DNA of 64,000 nt from Saturnia japonica (lineage: Eukaryota > Arthropoda > Insecta > Lepidoptera > Saturniidae). This document shows positions 10,339 through 19,431 of this stretch, in pieces (position 1 is the stretch's first letter; each line of letters opens with the position of its first letter). Location of the stretch: assembly GCA_033032175.1 (NCBI GenBank), contig JAVKPJ010000054.1:29687-93686 (forward strand), read 5' to 3'. A program made the translations under genes and the position numbers. Under the pieces are notes generated by a model that searched no databases, was not told the DNA's origin, and saw only the letters and a program-made list of their open reading frames with translations.

Positions 10339-12799
10339 TATAATTGATGACATTCCATTTCTGCCTCCTGGGGCATTGCCGGCGTCTGAGTGTCCACCGG
10401 CAACGTTACGGGCTGAGAGGGACCCTTGCCCCTCTTCCTGCCTCTTCTCTTGGCCCCCTTACTGGGTTGCGGCGCAGGCTTCCCGCAAGCCCTGCTGCCC
10501 ACTCGATGATCGGCGGGCTTGTTAGTGGCTGCACATACCGCACAATGCGGAGCAGCTTCACACCCACCGGCTTTGTGCCCCGGTTGACTACAGCGGAAAC
10601 ACAATTCACTGCAGTCAACCTTACATGTGCACTTGACCCCTAGGTGCCACCTTGGAGGCACCTGAAGCACCTTGTAGGCCGGGGTGGCAGGACTTTCAAT
10701 TGCGCCGAAACCCACCCAATAAGGAGGCGGCGGCCATCGCCCAACCTTTTTGCCGCGTCCACCGGACAAGACACCACGGACGTCCACAGTCCCCTTAACC
10801 CGGGACGGACGCCGTTCGTTTTAATTTGGTCCGGTGAACACCCTGCAGTTTCGGCGACCGCAGCGACCACTTCTTCCGCCGTAACAGACTCATCCAAGCC
10901 CGTGATGCGCACGTCAGCACACCTCATGGGCCTGGAGACTTTGACGCCTTCGGCGGGGACGGCTTCTCTTATCTTGGCCGCCAATACATCCGCCTTTTCG
11001 CTACTTGCAGCGCCAGGTATCGTCAGGAGGTAGCCTCCAGTTGCTGCTTTTCGCCACCGGATACCGGAAATACCGATATCAGACATCCTTACATCAGCCT
11101 TGATTTTCTTGAGGACCTCCAAGTAGGAGAGTCCTCTTTTCTGCGCCTCCGGCTGCACTGTGACCGACACTGCAGTAGTTTTCGGTGACCGGAGTTTAGT
11201 AGGCTTCTCCCTCTTCGAGGTCGACTTTTTCTTCTTTCTCTTCGGCTTCTCAGGCCGGCCGTTCTTTCCAACCAGCACCCATTCCCCCTCCACAGGTTTA
11301 GATGCCGATGTTTCTTTTCTGCTCGTAGAAGGGGCTTGTGTTGCTGGCTTGGCTGCAACCTTAACTCCCTTTTTCCCTGCTGACTTTTGAGGAACAGGGA
11401 CCTCAGACGGCCGCGCTTCCAGGGCAGCTACAGTTTTGGCCGCTATTTGTTCGGCTTTTCTGTCTGCAGCCAGAGGTGGTCGGAGTCGTTTCTCTGGCTG
11501 GAGCCTATCTTGGAAAGAATCCAGGCGGGCAGTCATGATATTCATCATTCTCTGCACCGCCTGGTCTAACACCTCTACTGTAACCACTGCCGTAGAGTCA
11601 TTTAGAGGCCCCACTTGGCGAGGCTTCGGCAGTGGGGGAGACTCCTCCCGTGCCACAGCCAACCTTTTAGGAACTGGAAGAGAGGCAGACTCCGAAGATG
11701 TGGCAGTTGCAGGTCTGGGCACCTCTCTCATCACAGGCTCCGGACAGCGGTCCTTTGCCATCTCAGCCCTTACGCCCGCGAGCTCTTTACGGAGCTCTGC
11801 CAATTCTTCCGCCTGTTTGGAGTACCTCTCCTCTAAACTTGTGTAGGCAGCCTGGACCCTCACCAACTCTTCCGAGGTAGTCCGGCTGCTAAATTCTTGT
11901 ATCGCCACTGTGATAGACGCCGCTGCATCCTTCAGGGCCTTCTGGAATGTGCCCTTGAGGTTATGGGATTTTTGGGCAACTTTCAGAATAACCTCTATGT
12001 CACCCAGAACTTTCTTATTCAATTGACAGGCTAGTTCCTCCACGGGGGCAGGGGCAGCATTTCCCTTCACTGCACGCTCAAGCCGCGCCCGTGAGGCTAG
12101 CTCCGCCACCTCCTCCTCGGCTGAGAGGCGAAGTTCCTCCTCCTTGAGTTTTAGGTATCGCTCCTTTGCTTCTGCCATACCCGCATACTCCCCAGTGGTG
12201 ATGGGACGCCCTCTACCTCGCTTTGGAGACATAACACGAAGCCTCCTTGTTTCTTCAATCTCGTCACCAGAAACCGAATCCGCAGCCGGTTTCCGTTTTC
12301 GGAAAAACCTGCTCATATGAGGGGACAGTCCACCTTCAGCAGATTCCACAGTCTCCATCGTATCTGCGCTATTTTCACTCGCGTCTGAAAAATATTCGAC
12401 GGAGAGACGGTCGATTGAAGGATTCCTCCTTAAAACCACAATCGGTATTGAATCGGTTGTCCTGTTGGTCGCCAAAGTCGTCGTTAAATCTTCTCCTTGC
12501 AAAATTGTGCCCCCCCCAGAAAACGCGGGGCAGCCCGGGCTAGGCCCGGAGAGGGATTCTCCTGCTCCATTGGAGCCGGTACCCTCCTGGGGTAGTTCAT
12601 TTTTTAATTTTGCACTATCCATATTTCCGTCATTAATATCAGTGGTCCGTGTGCATGCCAGAGTCGTCGTGGAATGTTCCTGATCGGGAATCCATTTTCG
12701 TGCCAAGGTCATCGTATTTAAATTAAGCTCATGTACAAATTTGCCCCCCCCAGAAAAACGTGGGGCAGCCCGGGCTAGGCCCGGGGAGGGATTCTCCAA
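10338..12799 (-). pseudogene. ORF1 (Gag-like) of I-2, frameshifted in first zinc knuckle
   Basis: Main frame 10,640-12,799 (719 codons): two PQEGT/FSGGG boxes, the MDSAKLKNELPQEG start-like site near 12,620, a GRGRPITTGEY basic motif, a coiled coil (EELVRVQAAYTSLEERYSKQ), a long basic region, PKTTAVSVTVQPEA and the RRM-like ADVRITGLDESVTAEEV. The frame breaks near 10,640-10,660 inside the first knuckle (CFRCLQGG), and the last part (CFRCSQPGHKAGGC and a third knuckle) is read in the other frame down to the TAA at 10,338-10,340. Upstream, 12,775-13,170 is open and begins MDPQAQYSSF as in I-1. ORF1-to-ORF2 coupling is by UAAUG. Confidence 0.82.
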
Positions 12800-12833
12800 C
12801 TACTGAGCAGCTGGTACCCTCCTGGGGTAGTAC
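12508..12833 (-). other. Duplicated structured box at ORF1 start of I-2
   Basis: Copies at about 12,508-12,592 and 12,741-12,833. The central hairpin is CCCGGG-CCUAG-CCCGGG in the second copy, where G units have CCCGAG-N5-CUCGGG, so the stem changes on both sides. The G run at the box end abuts the reading-frame change between the two copies. Confidence 0.6.
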
Positions 12834-13207
12834 TATGATATTTGTACAATCCATCACCTTTAACTCCTCCTCCAGTTCGCAGTGCGCCAGCCGGGATCGG
12901 TATGAAGACAACCAATCCCGCCAGCCGCTCTCCGGAACTGGGCCCTTGGGACTCAACTTGAGCCCTCATCGGCCCCAACCCGGTACTGAGTGCGCTGCTC
13001 ACACGCCACACCCAGGAGTGTTTATCGGCTCTCCAGCCTAGATCCGTAGTGTTCAGCGAGACAGGGTCACCTCGAGAAGGATGTGGCTCTTCACCACGCA
13101 CTACGGTCTTGAGGTGGCAGGCTAAGGCTCTCTCCGAAAGGAAAGAGCTGTATTGCGCCTGTGGGTCCACCCCCTGCAGATCAGAGATACAAGTACCCCA
13201 TCACGCC

Positions 13208-13229
13208 CCTAACCTAACCTAACCTAACC
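13208..13229. repeat. (CCTAA)n insect telomeric repeat
   Basis: About four and a half units of CCTAA on the + strand between the 5' end of I-2 and the poly(T) of S1. This is the unbroken target of the SART-type endonuclease. Confidence 0.95.
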
Positions 13230-13303
13230 TTTTTTTTTTTTTTTTAGTTTGGGAAAACCCATCATGGGTACCAGCCCGCCGCGGAGGACAGCAGACTGGT
13301 TAT

Positions 13304-13319
13304 GTGGGACTGTACCCAC
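13304..13319 (-). promoter_or_regulatory. 3' UTR hairpin of S1
   Basis: GUGGG-UACAGU-CCCAC in the minus sense, preceded by UUUUUA. It sits where I-2 has GUCAG/CUGAC and G/II units have GUGAG/CUCAC. A likely recognition feature for the reverse transcriptase (inference). Confidence 0.6.
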
Positions 13320-13483
13320 TAAAAACCCAAACATCGCCTCCGGAGCGCTTGGCGTCGGGGGCACAGGAATCGCTTGCGCATTACCTCTGTGCCCACCGAC
13401 AAGCGCTGCCCCCCCGAAAAGAGGCTCTCCCCACTGGGACGCCCATCACCGACCGCAGCCCCAGCCTCCGTTCAATTTTTTCA

Positions 13484-13716
13484 CGAGGTTTTATTCCTCG
13501 GTGATTTTTAAGGAGGTTTTCTTCCTCCGGGTTCAGGCCCACACGTCCACCAGAACCCGACGCCTGGTGATTTTTTAACGAGGTTGTCTTCCTCGGTGAT
13601 TTTTTAACGAGATTTTCTTCCTCCAGGCTCCGGCCCCGCAGGACCAGAACCCCGCCCTTGTGATTTTTTAAAGAGGTTGTCTTCCTCTCAATTTTTTAGC
13701 GAGGTTTTCTTCCTCA
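13484..13716 (-). repeat. Array of six 17-base hairpins in S1
   Basis: Hairpins at 13,484, 13,512, 13,579, 13,608, 13,672 and 13,700. Each has a 5-bp stem and a 7-base loop (TTNTNTT on +), mostly next to a T6-AA spacer. Stems on +: CGAGG/CCTCG, GGAGG/CCTCC, CGAGG/CCTCG, CGAGA/CCTCC (imperfect), AGAGG/CCTCT and CGAGG/CCTCA. The first base pair changes on both sides between copies. A copy of the array lies in S2 (about 26,043-26,275). Confidence 0.65.
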
Positions 13717-14024
13717 CGGTCGCAGAGGACAGGGAGAGCGGCACAACGAAACACCGACACGCCTCTTCCCCTGCGACCCCACCGCGTCCGCCATCTTTTA
13801 GCGACGGTGGCGACCCCGTCGAGGCCGCGGAAGGTAGGGTGAGCGGCACAACGAAACACCGACACACCTCTCCCGCCGCGGCCTGTCTCCTTCAGCCGCG
13901 GTGACTCCCATACGACACCGCGGCTCGCCTCAGCGGCGGTGGCGCCCATACACCACCGCAACCTACTGTTGGCCGCTTCGTCTGGGCTCTTATGCCCAAA
14001 GCCCTGACTAGCAGCCTCGCCTAT

Positions 14025-14109
14025 GGGTTCCTCTTGGCTTCACCGTGGGGGACCAAGCCACGGTTACTAAGCCCCCCCGCCACGACAAGGCTGGAACCCT
14101 CCGGGGGGG
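14025..14109 (-). ncRNA. HDV-like ribozyme (second type) at 5' end of S1
   Basis: Minus-sense RNA: P1 CCCCCCC (14,103-14,109); P2 GGGUUCC; P3 GCC-UUGUCGU-GGC; P1 partner GGGGGGG (14,072-14,078); joining CUUAGUA; P4 ACCGUGG-loop-CCACGGU (14,042-14,064); joining GAAGCCAAGA with a candidate catalytic C; P2 partner GGAACCC (14,025-14,031). Total is 85 bases with a 3-bp P3 and 7-base loop, the HDV layout. A C at the cleavage site and an all-C P1 are unusual. Confidence 0.7.
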
Positions 14110-14111
14110 AA

Positions 14112-14148
<37 letters not shown>

Positions 14149-14472
14149 GTGGGGAAATCCTGCATGGATCCGCCTCCCGAGCCGGGCAGCTCGAGAGGGG
14201 TATGTCAGACTCTTACTGACTAAAACCCCACGGTGTTCCTCCTTCACCCATTTGGCCGGGGAGTAGGGACAGCTTACGCATTACTTCTACTCGCCCGACG
14301 GGTGTAGGCCCCTCATAAGGGGCCACCTTCAGCGGTCTGAGGGGTCGAGGTGTGTGACACCCTCCGACGAACCTACGAGGGGCGCATCGAACACTGATGC
14401 GCCACGCCTCGGGCCTGTGCATTAGCTGCAAGGGCGAAGGACGTGCCCGCGTCCGACACTCGCAGGCCGTTT

Positions 14473-17400
14473 TTACGGCGGCAGGAGGTCATTCCTGACC
14501 CTGCGCCGCCGGGTTCGTCGACCGCGGGAGGGGAGCTCTGACGTCTGCTCCCTCTCCCTCTCCGCCGCCTCCTTTGCGAGCATGACGTCCTCGCAGAATG
14601 AGGCGACGGAGTTCCACCCGCTCTCACTCGCAACCATGGACGAAACGACGGTCGGGAGTGAGAGATCGGGCCCTATAGCCGCGATGAGGTCGCGGCGTGA
14701 CGAGTCCCATGCGGGACAGGCGGCCAGTGTGTGCTGCGCGTTATCGACCGCGCAGCCACAATGATGGCACCCAGTCGTTGGCTCTCGGCCTATGCGACAC
14801 AGGTAACTCCCGAAACATCCGTGACCCGAGAGCACCTGCGTCAGCCGGAAGGTTAGGGTGCCGTGCCGCCTCCGTACCCATGCCGTCAAATGAGGCCTCA
14901 CGGCCTCGACGGTCGTCACGCCGGCGCTGGGGTGCTCCAGTCGTCGGTCCCACTCCGCCATGACCAGGATCTGGTGCAGCTCTGCCCTTCGCGCCTCGAT
15001 CTCACGAGGCGCATGTCGTATTCCTCTCTTTAACGCCTCGCCGCGCCACCTGTAGAGCGACGCGAGGGCTTCCGCCTCCAGATCCCATGGCGGAGATCCG
15101 GCCAGTAGGGAGGCCGCCTCGAAGGAGATCGTGCGATATCCCCGGGCTGCTCTGACGGTCATCGCTCTCTGCGGTTTGCGCAGAGCGGCGATATTACGGG
15201 CCGCCAGGTTCTCAGCCCACACCGGGGCCCCGTAAAGGGCCATGGACCGCACGATCCCCATGTAGAGCCTTCGGCAGGCGGAATTTGGACCCCCAAGGTT
15301 GGGCAACAGCCGCGCTAACGCGGCCGCAGCGCCCATAAGACGGGGGGTCAGCTGCCTGAAGTGCTCTACAAAGTCCCATCGGCTATCCAGAACGAGTCCA
15401 AGATATTTCATATTGGACTGGATGCCGATTGGGACGCCTCCCACGATGATCTGGGACCCTCTCGGTGGCGCATTCCGAGGCCCATGGAAACACAGAGCCT
15501 CAGATTTTTGCAGCGCCACATTTAGTCCCAGACGCCGGATCCGACCGACGACGTGTGCCACCCCAGCGGTTGCCAATATCGCGGCTTCGCGGTGCGACTT
15601 AGCTCTCGACGTAACCAGTGTGTCGTCGGCATAACACACGACACTGAGGCCACGGAGGAGCGCACCGCGCAAACACCCAGTCGTATCCGATGTTCCAGAG
15701 AAGAGGGCCCAAAACTGACCCCTGGGGAACACCGGATACGACGTCTCGCCGACACATTCCACTCCGACCCGGGAAGACTACATACCTCTCGGAGAGGTAC
15801 GCCCCGACTATGCGGCGGAGGTAGGACGGCACTCCGTGAAATCGGAGCGCCTCTCTAATTGTGGCCCAGGGCAAGGTGTTAAAGGCATTTGCGATGTCTA
15901 AAGACACCGCTATCACCACCTCGCCCCGAGCAATGGCCTCCTCCGCCAGACTCCTCACTTGCGCGATCGCGTCAATCGTGGAGCGCCCTCTGCGGAAACC
16001 GAACTGGTTCGCCGCCAAATCCGGCCCCACGTGCGTTAAATGGCCGACGAGGCGGTTTGCAATCACTCTCTCGAAGAGTTTGCCCACCTCGTCGAGCAGC
16101 ACAATGGGGCGGTACGCGGACGGCGAGTCCGCCGGGCGCCCCGGCTTTTGGAGCAGGACTAGACGGCCGGTTTTCCACTTCGACGGAAACCGGCCCTGCT
16201 CCAGACACACGCAGAGGAATCCCAATAGTCGGGGCTCGAGGACCTCTTGGGCCAGGACCCACGCTCGACCAGGCAGGCCGTCGGGCCCTGGGGCGGTGTT
16301 TTTGGCCGCGAGGCGTTTCACCGCCGCCCTCAATTCTTCCCGGGTCACGTCGGGCACGTCGTCTCGGTCCACGTCGGGCTCGGCCGCGGGCGGAGCCATG
16401 TGGGGAGGTGAAAACTCCTCCCTGGAGGGAAACAGAGCGCTCACCACCTCCTCGAGGAACTCTGACTGGAGACTCTGGGTTACCGGGGGGGCCCATTGGC
16501 GAAATTTACCGCGTACCATCCTGTACGGGCGGCCCCACGGATCCCGATTGAGCGTCTCCAGGAATTCCTCTCTGGCCAGAGCTTTTGCGCGCTCAATGGC
16601 CCGTCGGAGGGTGAGCTTAGCTGCTCTGTAACCCTCATGCAGCTCCGCCTCTCCGGGGCTTGCAACCTGCGAATGACGTCGTCTGCGCCTTATCCTGGTG
16701 TACTGGCGGCGCGCTGCTACGCAAAGTGCACGCAGCTGCGCGATTTCAGCGTTCCACCAGTACACCTGGCGCTTAGCTGGACGACGCCCAACTCTCGGCA
16801 TCGCCGCGTCACATATATGCGACACTGCGGCTCGCAGTCGCTCCGCCCCATCTTCGACATCGGCAGGCCTCTCGGGTGTTCCATCCATCACCCAGGCTTG
16901 CACGATGGCGGCCTCGACGAACACCTCGCGATCGAGGCGTCCCAGAGCCCAACGTGGACTGTCCTCTTCCAGGGCTCTCGGGACCGGTCGTCCCGAGGTC
17001 TGGGCGGACACTTCGAACTGTATGTAAAGATGGTCCGAAAGTGTCTCTACCCCCTCCAGGACTCTCCAGTCCCGAACACGGCGTGCTATTGCAGGGCTAC
17101 CGAACGATAGGTCCACTATGGATTCGCCCTGCGGTCGCACGCACGTGTTTATTGAGCCCCTGTTAAGGACGAGTAGGCCTGATGTTACGGCCCACTCTTC
17201 CAGCGCCTCACCCCTATTGTCCGTGGATGGGGAACCCCAAGCCGTAGATTTGGCGTTGAAGTCCCCGAGGACTAGGACAGGGTGAGGGTGGCTGCCCGAG
17301 ACGACAGTGCCCAACTCCACCAAAAGTGCCTCGAAGTCGGCGAGACTCCATCGAGGGGGTGCGTACACCCCCACCACCACAATGTCGCCGAGACGTGCCG

Positions 17401-17632
17401 CCACGTATCCCTGGCCCTCCTTGATGTTAGCGAAGGGCGGGGAACCGGCGGCGGGTCGGGAAATGATGGCCACCGAGCCATCTCGATCTCCCGCCCAGTT
17501 ATCTCGGGGCGGCACGAAGTATGGCTCGGCTATCACGGCGACGCTGATTGACCACTGTGCCATGCTTTGGACTAACAAGTCTTGTGCACTGGCACAATGG
17601 TTCAGATTCCCTTGGAGGAGACGGATAGCCAT
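14473..17632 (-). pseudogene. ORF2 (endonuclease-RT) of I-3, single frameshift
   Basis: The least damaged ORF2 in the window. ATG 17,630-17,632 overlaps the ORF1 stop as TAATG (17,630-17,634). The first frame (17,632-15,599) contains the endonuclease (LLQGNLNHC, AEPYFVPPRDNW, VLGDFNAKS, LSDHLYIQF) and the RT up to GVPQGSVLGPLLWNIGYDW. An extra A near 15,666 (GCAAACACCC versus GCAACACCC in I-2) moves CYADDTLV and the rest into the second frame (15,762-14,473), which ends with CHHCGCAVDNAQHTLAAC and a basic tail. Joined, it would be about 1,050 residues. A one-base lesion suggests recent activity, but a sequencing error cannot be excluded. Confidence 0.88.
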
Positions 17633-19416
17633 TAACTAGTTTGTTCCATCTCCTCCGTCTGGACCGTCGTCGGCGCTTTAGGAACAGCCTGTGAGGTCGG
17701 GGGCTGTGTCGGGGCTTTTCCCCTCCTAACCCTCTTTACTTTCTTTGACTTGGGTGTCGGCGTCACACACGCTCCGCCCCCCATCCGATGTCCCGCTGGT
17801 TTACCCGCTCGTGCGCAGACAGCACAGTGTGGGTCCGCTGTACAACCTCCAGCTTTGTGGCCAGGTTGACTACAGCGATAACATAGCTGACTGTAGTCAA
17901 CATCACAAGTACAATTAAGCCCGACGTGGCCAATCTGGAAGCAGCGGAAACACCGTTGTGGGCGAGGCTGCAGGATCTTCACCCGCGCCGACACCCAACC
18001 CACCAGTAACCGTCGACCATCGCCAAGCTTTTTCGCCGTCGCCACTGGACAAGTTACTATGGCTGTTCCTGTACCATCAGGTCCAAGACGCGGCTCGCTA
18101 CTTTTCACTTGTCCAGGTGGGCACTCCCCAGCTGAGGCGATGGCTGCGATTAGTTTCTCGGCCGTGACCGAGTCGTCAAGGCCTGCGATACGCACGCTTG
18201 CGCTTCTTACCGGCCTGGACACCCTAATATCCTCCGCTGGGAAGGACAGTCTTATTTTGTCCGCCAAAGCATCAGCTTTATCATTGCTGTCAGCGCCAGG
18301 TACCTCCAATATAGCTGCTCCAGTCGCCGCCCTCCTGTAATTCACACCCTCGATTCCGAGGCTGCCTAGGTCTACACTGTCCCAGGTTTTGGACAGCACC
18401 TCTTTGTACGTAAGACCACTCGTTGCCGCCTCCGACTGCAGCGTGATTACCACTGCAGTGGACTTTGAGGCACGAAGTCTACGAGTCTTTTTACTCTTCT
18501 TAGGAGGCGCTGCCTTAGGCTTTGCCTTCTTGGACCTTGACGCCTTTTTGCCCCCCTTGCCGACTAACACCCATTCCCCCTCAGAGGTCTTGGGAGCAGC
18601 CAGCTTCTCGCTGTAGGAGGAGGGACGAGAATTGGGTGCAGCTGAGATAGGTACTGCTTTCCCTACCTTCGAGCTGTTCTTCTTCACAGCCGCTTGCCGG
18701 GAGTCTGCCAGCCGTGAAGGCCGAGTTTCGGGAACTACCGGTTTCGACGAGAGCTGTGCAGCCTTTCTGTCCGCCGCTAAAGGAGGGCGAAGTCGTTGTT
18801 CCGGGAGGAGCCTATCCTCCAACGCCTCGAAGCGTGCACTCATTATATTGAGAATCTCCCTGAATTTCCCATCAATATCCGAAGTGTCGCTCCGAGGACG
18901 CTTTTGTTGCCTCTGAGGCAAAGGAGGAAACTCTTCCCTCGAAAGTCTTCTTGGAGGTGAAGAGGGTGGCGCGACAACGGAAGAGACGCTGGCTTCAGGC
19001 ACTGGCTGGCGGACCTTGAAGAAGTCCGCTCTTAACTCCGCGAGCTCTTTGCGGAGGAGAGCCTCAAAGTCTAGTGGCGGCTCTGCAGGTAACTTCTGCA
19101 GAGTGTTACCGCGGACAGAGGAACTCTCATCACGCGACTCAACCGCACCCCCTGGAACACTCGTTGACCTAGTTGAACCACCCCGGTCACGTGCTCTGCC
19201 TCTCTGGGCCGTTGTTACCTTACTAGGCGTAGCGTCCCCACTAGTAATACCCGGTTTATCTTCATGTGTCCGCTTCCTGTCAGATACAGCTTCCGTCGTT
19301 GTAATATCGGGGCTCTCAGACCAGTGTCTGACCGAAAAACGGTCCAGTGAGAGATCCCTGAGAATCCGAACAACAGGCTGATCAGTAGCCAGTGTGCGTT
19401 TGTCCGTAGTCGTCAT
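17632..19416 (-). CDS. Chimeric ORF1 (Gag-like) of I-3, open, 594 aa
   Basis: Residues 1 to about 118 (MTTTDKRTLATDQPVVR to DFEAL) match the N-terminus of G1 ORF1 with only a few differences. From LRKELAELRADFF on, the protein is lineage I, with a central basic region, SKSTAVVITLQSEA, the RRM-like region (ASVRIAGLDDSVTAEKL) and knuckles CFRCFQIGHVGLNC, CYRCSQPGHKAGGC and CAVCARAGKPAGHRMGGGAC. The switch lies near 19,056-19,062 within GAGAGCCTCAAAG. Most of the usual coiled coil and the PQEGT box are missing. The frame is open, ends in TAA overlapping the ORF2 ATG, and may still encode an RNA-binding C-terminus. Confidence 0.8.
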   Translation of the reverse strand: MTTTDKRTLATDQPVVRILRDLSLDRFSVRHWSESPDITTTEAVSDRKRTHEDKPGITSGDATPSKVTTAQRGRARDRGGSTRSTSVPGGAVESRDESSSVRGNTLQKLPAEPPLDFEALLRKELAELRADFFKVRQPVPEASVSSVVAPPSSPPRRLSREEFPPLPQRQQKRPRSDTSDIDGKFREILNIMSARFEALEDRLLPEQRLRPPLAADRKAAQLSSKPVVPETRPSRLADSRQAAVKKNSSKVGKAVPISAAPNSRPSSYSEKLAAPKTSEGEWVLVGKGGKKASRSKKAKPKAAPPKKSKKTRRLRASKSTAVVITLQSEAATSGLTYKEVLSKTWDSVDLGSLGIEGVNYRRAATGAAILEVPGADSNDKADALADKIRLSFPAEDIRVSRPVRSASVRIAGLDDSVTAEKLIAAIASAGECPPGQVKSSEPRLGPDGTGTAIVTCPVATAKKLGDGRRLLVGWVSARVKILQPRPQRCFRCFQIGHVGLNCTCDVDYSQLCYRCSQPGHKAGGCTADPHCAVCARAGKPAGHRMGGGACVTPTPKSKKVKRVRRGKAPTQPPTSQAVPKAPTTVQTEEMEQTS

Positions 19417-19431
19417 TTTCTTTTCTTTTCG

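Larger units (their letters stand above)
6795..13207 (-). mobile_element. SART-like non-LTR retrotransposon I-2 (lineage I), full length
   Basis: Poly(T) 6,795-6,829, 3' UTR to about 7,159, ORF2, ORF1 and 5' UTR to about 13,207, where it meets a (CCTAA)n tract. About 6.4 kb, the expected size for a complete SART-type element. Both ORFs carry frameshifts. The 5' UTR shares its inner part with G units (about 12,870-13,030) but its outermost part is different, and I found no ribozyme fold in it. Confidence 0.88.
13230..14109 (-). mobile_element. Short non-coding SART-dependent unit S1 (about 0.86 kb)
   Basis: Poly(T) 13,230-13,245 follows (CCTAA)nCC. The 5' end is CCCCCCC (minus sense, 14,103-14,109), followed by GGTT. 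A second copy, S2, has the same two ends but a different left-hand repeat tract and a different right-hand neighbour. That makes S a discrete mobile unit and not a random truncation. I see no convincing ORF. It contains a 5' HDV-like ribozyme, an array of six hairpins, a 35-base direct repeat (near 13,736 and 13,836) and a 3' UTR with hairpins of the SART shape. Confidence 0.8.
14114..19422 (-). mobile_element. SART-like element I-3 with chimeric ORF1 and rearranged 5' end
   Basis: Poly(T) 14,114-14,146 follows GGAACC at the 5' end of S1. Then a lineage I 3' UTR (close to I-2), ORF2 and ORF1. From about 19,060 to 19,422 the sequence is of G1 type, not lineage I. At about 19,422-19,432 it joins the middle of the ORF2 of II-a in the same orientation, so its own 5' UTR is missing. 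Confidence 0.82.

Noticed and set aside
12870..13207. HDV-like ribozyme at the 5' end of I-1 and I-2
   Set aside because: No P1 partner for the first bases and no P3-like loop was found by eye; a descriptor search could still find a divergent one.
13484..13716. Hairpin array as a CRISPR-like array
   Set aside because: Irregular spacing, a eukaryotic telomeric setting, no cas genes, and it lies inside a retrotransposon unit.
1..19422. Lineage I as ribosomal-DNA-specific R1 elements
   Set aside because: No 28S rDNA flanks; insertions are in CCTAA repeats and the ORF junction is UAAUG as in SART1.
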